Shown piece after piece: positions 57,733 to 64,000 of a stretch of 64,000 nt of DNA; positions within the stretch are counted from its first letter, which is position 1, and every line of letters begins with the position of its first letter. The stretch comes from Warburgia ugandensis. Its lineage: Eukaryota > Streptophyta > Magnoliopsida > Canellales > Canellaceae. Where the stretch lies: contig CP141137.1 of NCBI GenBank assembly GCA_035236585.1, positions 12,974,327-13,038,326 of the forward strand, in the 5' to 3' direction. Below the pieces are notes generated by a model, which ran no database searches, had not been told where the DNA came from, and saw only the letters and a list, made by a program, of their open reading frames with translations. Position numbers and translations under genes: made by a program.

Positions 57733-57916
57733 AAAAAAGGGCAGCCTAGGTGCACGAAGCTCCCGCCTATGCAGGGTCCAGGGAAGGGCCGGGCCACAAT
57801 GGCCTAAAGTAGGCAACCTTACCTTGCATTTTTGCAAGAGGCTGATTCTACGCCTTGAACCTGTGACCTCAAGGTCGCATAACGACAACTTTTACCATTG
57901 CGCCAAGGCTCCCCTT
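57733..57916 (-). mobile_element. Full-length Au-type SINE with perfect 18-bp target duplication
   Basis: Runs from aaaaaagggcagcctaggtg (T-tail end of the SINE, reversed) to attgcgccaaggctcccctt (tRNA-like head). The 18-bp sequence tatgctctctacacagct is present at 57715-57732 and again at 57917-57934. This marks it as the freshest SINE in the window. Confidence 0.95.
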
Positions 57917-58006
57917 TATGCTCTCTACACAGCTCTGACCAATAAGAGGCAATTGACAACTGCATTTTTTGCATCAGTGTGTCCAATCATCAAGCCTTCA
58001 TTTTCA

Positions 58007-58113
58007 CAGCCTCTTGCATAAGGTATAAGGTATGGCTGTGTGCTATAGACCCTTGTAGTCCACCCTTCCCTAGACCCTAAACATGCGAGAGCTTACTGCA
58101 CTGGGCCGCCCTT
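58007..58113 (+). mobile_element. Au-type SINE, 5' truncated
   Basis: Starts at cagcctcttgcataaggtat, continues to ctatagacccttgtagtcca and ends gcactgggccgccctttgtt. Lacks the tRNA-like head. Confidence 0.85.
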
Positions 58114-59376
58114 TGTTACCAATCCTCTCTCAAGTATGCCCTCACTCATCTCGACTAAATCTTTTGGCCTAACTGTTTCCTTGCCTTCTTATACAAGAGC
58201 GATACCACCACGTTAAATGTATTGCGGTTCCCAGCACAAGGAGGTCAAACCATTTCACAATACAGCCTGAATTATCCATGAATAGAATTATGAAAAGCTC
58301 CAGACTGTTTATATCCTCGATAACCACCACCTGTCTTCTTTACTACAGACATTACCGCAGAAATAAGGTCCGCATAGAGTCAAGGAGAAACATTTTTCTC
58401 TAACATAGCCTAAATCACCCACCACCAAACTTAACTTTATTGCATCTAAAAGTATGTTCTTCAAAGAACTTTCTGATAATATTTAACCAGTAGGGAGTGC
58501 GGGCAACACTTCATTTGTTCCTTCGTCAGAAACAATGCCATAAATTTTATTTGGGGAAAAAGAAACAGAAAATATAATATTTGGATCAAGAGAAGAACAA
58601 GCCCAATACAGACTATTTACATCGAATGAACGGAAGCTTTTCCCTTAGCTAACTCAAGCAACGCATATAGCAAACACAAAAACTTTATGAATTTTATACG
58701 CTAATATCCAAGATTAGCTATGGCCCATCCATCTGATCGGGTTTAACAAGTTGCCGTCTACAAAAGGTTCTTGACAATAGTGCCAAGAGTAATTTCAGAA
58801 CCTCTTTGAAACTAGTACTTTGGTCTCACCTGAATCTTTAGCACCGAAAGGACCATAATATCATTGTTCTACTGCTCTAGATATGTATCCCCTCCTTCGG
58901 TATTCCCACCATTACCAGCTTGCCATAAAAAACCTACAACTTAATTCCACTTCACCAAATTGGCAGACTGATTTTGGTTTTTCTACTAATAAGGATTTTA
59001 AGACCAGCAACCTCAAGCCTCTCCCAGAAAGTTTGGAAGCACTAAATCTCATGAATTCTTCTCCAAAATAAGTGTTTCCAAACTTTGTATCCATGAATTT
59101 GTCACTAAGTTCCTTCAAGTCAGAACATAAGTGATTCCAACAAGTTCATATTCCAAGAAGTTCGTCTTAGGCATCAATGAACCTTAAAACCAAAGTTCAA
59201 GCAATGCTGAAGAAGAAAGTAGCACATTCAGTAAAGGAGGTGGAGTTCCAAGGAACTGACCTGGATTCCTTTCTCTGAATACAAGGTTGCAGTCAATATT
59301 TCCTTCTGCACCTTCCTTACTGACAGACGTAAATGCTCATTTGAAATGGAGCTACCATCCACTGTAGTGTGTAGTG
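58114..59376. other. Intergenic, no recognised gene
   Basis: Short open frames at 58883-59118 on both strands lack motifs and splice context. Confidence 0.45.
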
Positions 59377-59901
59377 TGTCACGGGGTCACACTTTCACCT
59401 TTGCTAAACCCGTGTGGCACTTGTGCACAACTCCCTTTCTTGACACAAGTTAGCCTTCAACCTAAAACTCTCACTTGCTAGGGCTACACTCACTCCCCCG
59501 CAGAAGCAATGAGAGGAACTCAATAGAACTTAGAAAGAAAACCTCCCAATGTATTGACCTTAATGGAGTTGAACTAACCTGAGCTGATTACAAGTGAGGA
59601 GCTTACACCTATTTATACTAGGTTTCCCCCATCCACCTCCTCAATGGATGGTCCGGATTATTACAATTGTCAACAATTATTCTATAACTCTCTCTAGAAA
59701 ACTCTACACAACTCTCTAACATTTCCTATTTCTAAATATTTACAAGGAGTCTTCCAGAAACCGGGCCTTCTGGAAGTAGGCCAGCTACCATGGGTCTTCA
59801 ACAATGGTCCTAAGTCCCTTAAGCCATGTCCACGAGCAAAATAAGCCTTCCTTGGGCTTTGCAGACATTGGTCACGGACATTGCAGTGCAAGCCCGTGAC
59901 A
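59377..59901 (-). mobile_element. Solo LTR
   Basis: Ends are TGTCACGGG...CCCGTGACA, a 9-bp perfect inverted repeat with TG/CA. The flanks share AGTG (59373-59376 and 59902-59905). A minus-strand TATA box (TAGTATAAATAGGTG) at about 59608-59622 fixes the orientation. No internal region or second LTR exists, so it is a solo LTR of an unassigned family. Confidence 0.75.
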
Positions 59902-62180
59902 AGTGGCTAAATTTGCCAACTTTGAGCTTATTATCATTAAGTTATTAAACACAATCCAATTTCTTTGCCCTGTCACCTGAAAATATGTCATAATAGGAAT
60001 TGTGCATATAATAGAGATGGATATTACTGAACCACCGAGAGCAACTTCAGTTACTAATAGAACACCAATTCAGCATCTTATTTCAACGAATAGCCACTAG
60101 AATGAAATGCCAAAAGTGAACATAAAAAAGAGAACAGGTCCATTGTCTCTAATGTGTGTTCTTTTTTTTGACAAGTAACCCATTGACTTAATCCGTCAAA
60201 CTTCCAGAGGGACAAAATCAACCCAAATGGCATTAAGTCAACTCAAACGATTACAATGGATATAGTTCCTTTGCGTGAACCATGCATCAAGTTTTTCCAT
60301 CTCAGGAGGACAACTCCTCAATCGCTTCAAGAACGAATATTTGCTTATGAGAATAGGCCTTTTTTATTTGATCCTTAAACCAATTCAATCACTTCTTTCG
60401 CTGTTTCCATCCAAAATGGCAACAATTTGAAGGACCCGGATGCAAACTTCTTAAAACAGGTCCACCCAAAGAGGTTTCATCTCTAACACTTCACCCCAGA
60501 ATGGCCTGAAGTCGTCAGTGAAGACAATCCCAGCCCAGATGAACTGAGATAGACCTCGTGAGGCTACTCTAACCCTGCTCCTAAAATATCATAAGCTTCA
60601 AAGGGCGCACTTAGACCTAGAAGATCATGAGTACCAAAGAGCCCACTTACTGAGATACAAAAATACATATGCCTAAGTATTGCATCCAACAGGACGTGCT
60701 ACCAGAAATCCTCAGTGATAATTTACAGATACTGTTATTGCTCCAAATAACTATTTCAGTACAAACATTTATTGATCTCTTCAAACTAACTACTGCCTTT
60801 TTGTTTGATAAAGTTGCAGGTTTGTACAATTAGTTTGAGTGTTTTGGTCTAATAGATGCTACATTAACCTATAACTGACTCCATGTTTTTTTAATTTTAT
60901 CCAGTGAAGTTCGGTGGCATTTTATTTATATATGACTTTTGTTCTATATCGTGACAGAACAATACCAATGCCCATGTCTTCTCCTAGACATTAGAAATTT
61001 TTTACTGATATGTTGGCCCCACATCAGTGTTTTTATCACTATATTTGGATGAGAGCACTTAACCCTTGTATGCAAGAATAGTCATCCATGCCCTTCAAAA
61101 TAAACTTTATGATACGCAAAGAAGTAAATGTGACTTTCGTTTCACAAGAACAAACATCTGACTAATAAATCTAATTAGGGGTGAGACTGCTATTTGCAAT
61201 TAAACCCTTGAGACCTTTAAAACTCCTAAGCATCATCTTCTTTCAAATTTGGTAAAAAGAAACATTCTAAAACTCAAAGTCACAATCTATATAGGATGTC
61301 TTTCATAATTCACACATTTAACAAATAATTTACAAGTAAATGCTAACTTTTAGGTATTTTAGGTTCTCTTTGTCAGGTTGCTCCTGACATGATCCTAAAT
61401 TGTTGGACAATGTCCCCTGCAACAAAAGAGAAAATGGAAATAAATAAAAAAGGAAAAAATAAAATTGGAAATTCAAGTTTGAGCTTATTGGCCTGGTCTT
61501 CTACATAGCCTTAGTCACATTTAAAATTTATCCATTCAAGAAAAATCTTTTGAGGAGAAAGCTCTTCAAAGAAACCACCTCATCAACCAACATGTCATGC
61601 GCATCACATCAAATATAGAGTTAGAAACATAGAGTACAGACTTTTCTACACGACATAACAACAGAAATTTCCAAAGAAAAAACAAGGTTCTACTGCTAGA
61701 TTGAGTGCTTTTCAAAGATACAGAAGAAAAGGAAGAAATACCTAAAACGGGAGAGAAGAAAGAATGAATCAAAGATTTGAATTTCTTGTTGAAAACAGCA
61801 ATACACACTCCCATTAGCAATTGCAATGGGACCACAACTATTTGGTAAGGAGCAAACCTCCCAGTTACAAATTGCTGCTTCACCAGTGATCGGTCAAACC
61901 TTCAGGAAGATGAATTCCAAGTGAAGAAAGAGAAATACAGAAATAACCACCTAAAACCAAAAGCTTTAGGGCACATTGATACATCTCTGTCTGCCAGTTA
62001 TTTGCAAGAAGAACAATGCAATGAGGTAGCACCCTCCTGTTGACTGTCCATTCTAAGAGAAACCTATACTGGGAAGAACTTTAGGTTTCCAGTACATGCA
62101 TTAAGCATTTTGAGTGGTAGCTAAGATTACACTAACAATAGTCTAACAGATAATTTATTTTCTGCAGAACTAGAGTTATC
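59902..62180. other. Intergenic, no recognised gene
   Basis: AT-rich. Frames at 60647-60829 and 61566-61883 on the minus strand show no domain. It may include sequences of old repeats that I cannot assign. Confidence 0.45.
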
Positions 62181-62758
62181 TCTCTATGCAGTTGGCTTGA
62201 TTTTCCCCCACAACTAGGATCCCTTAAGAAGCTGCTGAGCGGTCGATATTGATTAGCTTCCAGACTTACGGATGAAAAGTCTTTTGGGAGTCTTAGCACG
62301 ATATATAAAAAATTAACTGAGAAACGACTTTGACTCATGCACATGGGTTACTTGGGGGTTTAGGTGTGCATTCCACAAGAGACGAAACTTGAGACTATGA
62401 ACAATGCCCTAGAGAAGTGACATAGATACACAGGACTTGCAAAATCCATGGTAACCTAGAATAACTTGTCTCTCTATGCAGTTGGCTTGATTTTCCCCCA
62501 CATCTAGGATCCTAAAGAAGCTGGTGAGTGGTCGATATTGACTACCTTCCAGACTTACGGATGAAAAGTCTTTTGGGAGTCTTAGCACGAAATATAAAAA
62601 AATTTAACTGAGAAAAGACTTTGACTCATGCACATAGGTTACTTGGGGGTTTGGGTGTGCATTCTACAAGAGACGAAACTTGAGACTATGAACAATGCCC
62701 TAGAGAAGTGACATAGATGCACAGGACTTGCAAAATCCATGGTAACCTAGAATAAACT
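62181..62758. repeat. 290-bp tandem duplication
   Basis: Two adjacent copies, starting at 62181 and 62471 (tctctatgcagttggcttga), with the second ending ggtaacctagaataa. They differ by scattered substitutions and small indels. No coding content. Confidence 0.9.
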
Positions 62759-62906
62759 TGCTGATGTGTGTGCTGTTCCTGACGAAGATATCCATCTACT
62801 ATATATCAATACCTGCACTTAAATATCTTCACAGAGAGGAGGAAATCATGAAAAAGTACAATGGAGACAAAATAACATACTGCAGATGCTTGTCTCCAAC
62901 GTAAAC

Positions 62907-62912
<6 letters not shown>

Positions 62913-62952
<40 letters not shown>
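62913..62952. repeat. (GA)n microsatellite
   Basis: About 20 uninterrupted units downstream of the DUF7054 gene. Confidence 0.95.
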
Positions 62953-62955
<3 letters not shown>

Positions 62956-63170
62956 TCACAATGTAACAATCATAATCAATACTAGAATATCAACCAATAA
63001 TACGTGTGTGGCGACACAACCAAAGAAAAACCCCTAAATAATTCATTTCTCGGAAACATAATCAACTATCCTCTCAGAATACACGGCCGAGAAAAGATAG
63101 ATATATAAAAAGAAGCAAAACTAACCACCAATCTCTTATTTTCTTGAAGGACATGCTTATCATCAATTCA

Positions 63171-63685
63171 TCAGTGAGAAGAGATCTTGAAATTGAGAGA
63201 TTTGTTTAGCCACGCCTTCCAACTCCCGCTTCCTTTCCTTCCAAGCACCGCCGTGGTCTCCGTCGATCTCCCCTCATCATCTCCACCCATCTGAATCTGT
63301 GGTTGTTTCTTGCACAACACAAAATTCCTTCCTCCGCGAGATCCGATTGCTTCCCAAGGACTCAGGGCTGCAAATCAAATTGCCATAAGAAATCCTAGAG
63401 AAGGGAGAAGAAAACAGAGAGACAATAAAATATTAAATTACCGTCGGATCCGGCGTTTGCGCAATAAAGAAGGAAATTGTTGAGATCGGATCCAAGAACA
63501 GGCAATCTGCCTTCCCTGGCATAGCATCTCAATGCAGTATCGATGACAGCAGCAACAAGCTCCTCCTCGTTAACAAGAAATCTGAGAGGACCTGCGCTGC
63601 CTAGAACATTGATGGTTATGAGAAAGCGACTGCCTTTATGGGACTGATTGTGATTCTTCCTCTGCTTCTGTAGCAAGATCGACAT
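63171..63685 (-). CDS. DUF7054 protein (At4g22758-like), two exons
   Basis: Exons 63685-63442 and 63367-63171 (intron GTAATT...TTGCAG, 74 bp) encode 146 residues. The body reads GSRFLITINVLGSAGPLRFL, then VIDTALRCYAREGRLPVLGS and DLNNFLLYCANAGSD. Across the splice it continues ALSPWEAIGSRGGRNFVLCK. It ends WKAWLNKSLNFKISSH, matching the plant-specific DUF7054 family of small proteins related to Arabidopsis At4g22758. The fold is thought to be ubiquitin-like; the function is unknown. The basic N-terminus (MSILLQKQRKNHNQSHKG) is typical. Splice phase is 1 at the GAC G|CC junction. No signal peptide or membrane segment is seen. Confidence 0.92.
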
Positions 63686-63773
63686 TTTCGATCGATCGAT
63701 TGATGAAATCTTTGTCTATTTTTTTTTTCAGAAAGGGAAAAAAGGAGGCGGAGGGCAAGGCAAAGAGGTTCGC

Positions 63774-63956
63774 TCACGGATCGGGGCCAAGGCAGCGGTA
63801 GTACCAGCCCTGAGAGCGAGATCCAAAGGAACCACAGGCAGCAGCAGCAGAGGCTGGGAGAATAATTGAGGAAGAGAATTCAGCGTGAGAAAATCCTGCC
63901 CTCGGTGGAAGAACCGAGGAGGGCAGAAGCACGAAAATGCCCACGATTTCCACCAT
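63774..63956 (-). CDS. Candidate upstream ORF before DUF7054 gene
   Basis: 60 codons from an ATG in fair context (GTGAATGG), ending 88 bases before the DUF7054 start. It reads MVEIVGIFVLLPSSVLPPRA ... GSRSQGWYYRCLGPDP. A donor-like GTGAGC overlaps its stop and an acceptor-like AATAG precedes the main ATG, so a short 5'-UTR intron is possible. Whether this is translated, or is leader sequence by chance, cannot be told from one genome. The window ends 44 bases further on. Confidence 0.35.
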   Translation of the reverse strand: MVEIVGIFVLLPSSVLPPRAGFSHAEFSSSIILPASAAAACGSFGSRSQGWYYRCLGPDP

Positions 63957-64000
63957 TCACAACGAGAGATTGGGAGGAGGAGAGAGAATCGGAGAGGGGA

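Overview
This is a nuclear segment of a flowering-plant genome. Three spliced plant genes (canonical GT-AG introns apart from one GC-AG intron and one mutated donor) sit in a large amount of LTR-retrotransposon, SINE and MITE sequence. The Au-type SINEs, the Athila elements with a tRNA-Asp-type primer site and the plant-only genes all point to an angiosperm. I cannot name the species. Almost all open frames shorter than 150 codons are chance frames in low-complexity LTR sequence and are not called.

Layout. About 1-3.5 kb is a decayed minus-strand Ty3/gypsy element (gag, RT, RNase H). About 4.2-5.0 kb is an LTR with a primer-binding site. About 5.7-8.3 kb holds faint LINE-like remnants. A short unidentified decayed reading frame lies at 9.4-9.9 kb. 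A complete but defective Ty1/copia element with a perfect CATCT target duplication occupies 9961-16986; it carries a 3-kb solo-LTR-like insertion in its leader. An Athila-type LTR follows at 17.8-19.4 kb.

The minus-strand gene at 20.9-27.3 kb is a six-exon GDP-L-galactose phosphorylase (VTC2/GGP), the committed step of ascorbate synthesis. It has an intact 5'-leader ORF starting at ACG, like the ascorbate-sensing uORF of this family. However, it has a TAA in exon 5 and a G-to-C change at the first base of the exon-4 splice donor. Its last intron carries a hAT MITE with six consecutive stem-loops.

From 28.8 to 44.3 kb lies an old plus-strand Athila element (LTR, gag, protease, RT). A young relative is inserted in the opposite orientation into its RT coding region. 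The intruder spans 35312-43830 with TSD GTGTA, two nearly identical 1.9-kb LTRs, a long gag ORF and no pol, so it is a non-autonomous TR-GAG-type element.

The region 44.3-49.8 kb is mostly featureless apart from a SINE and a 23-bp minisatellite. The plus-strand gene at 49837-54993 has seven exons and encodes a 374-residue homologue of the recombination OB-fold factor HROB (C17orf53/MCM8IP), with one GC-AG intron and a SINE in a 2.9-kb intron. The region 55.6-58.1 kb is a SINE cluster, 59377-59901 is a solo LTR and 62.18-62.76 kb is a 290-bp tandem duplication. The window ends with a two-exon minus-strand gene at 63171-63685 for a 146-residue DUF7054 protein. The three genes are not functionally linked; they are ordinary islands in repeat-rich DNA.
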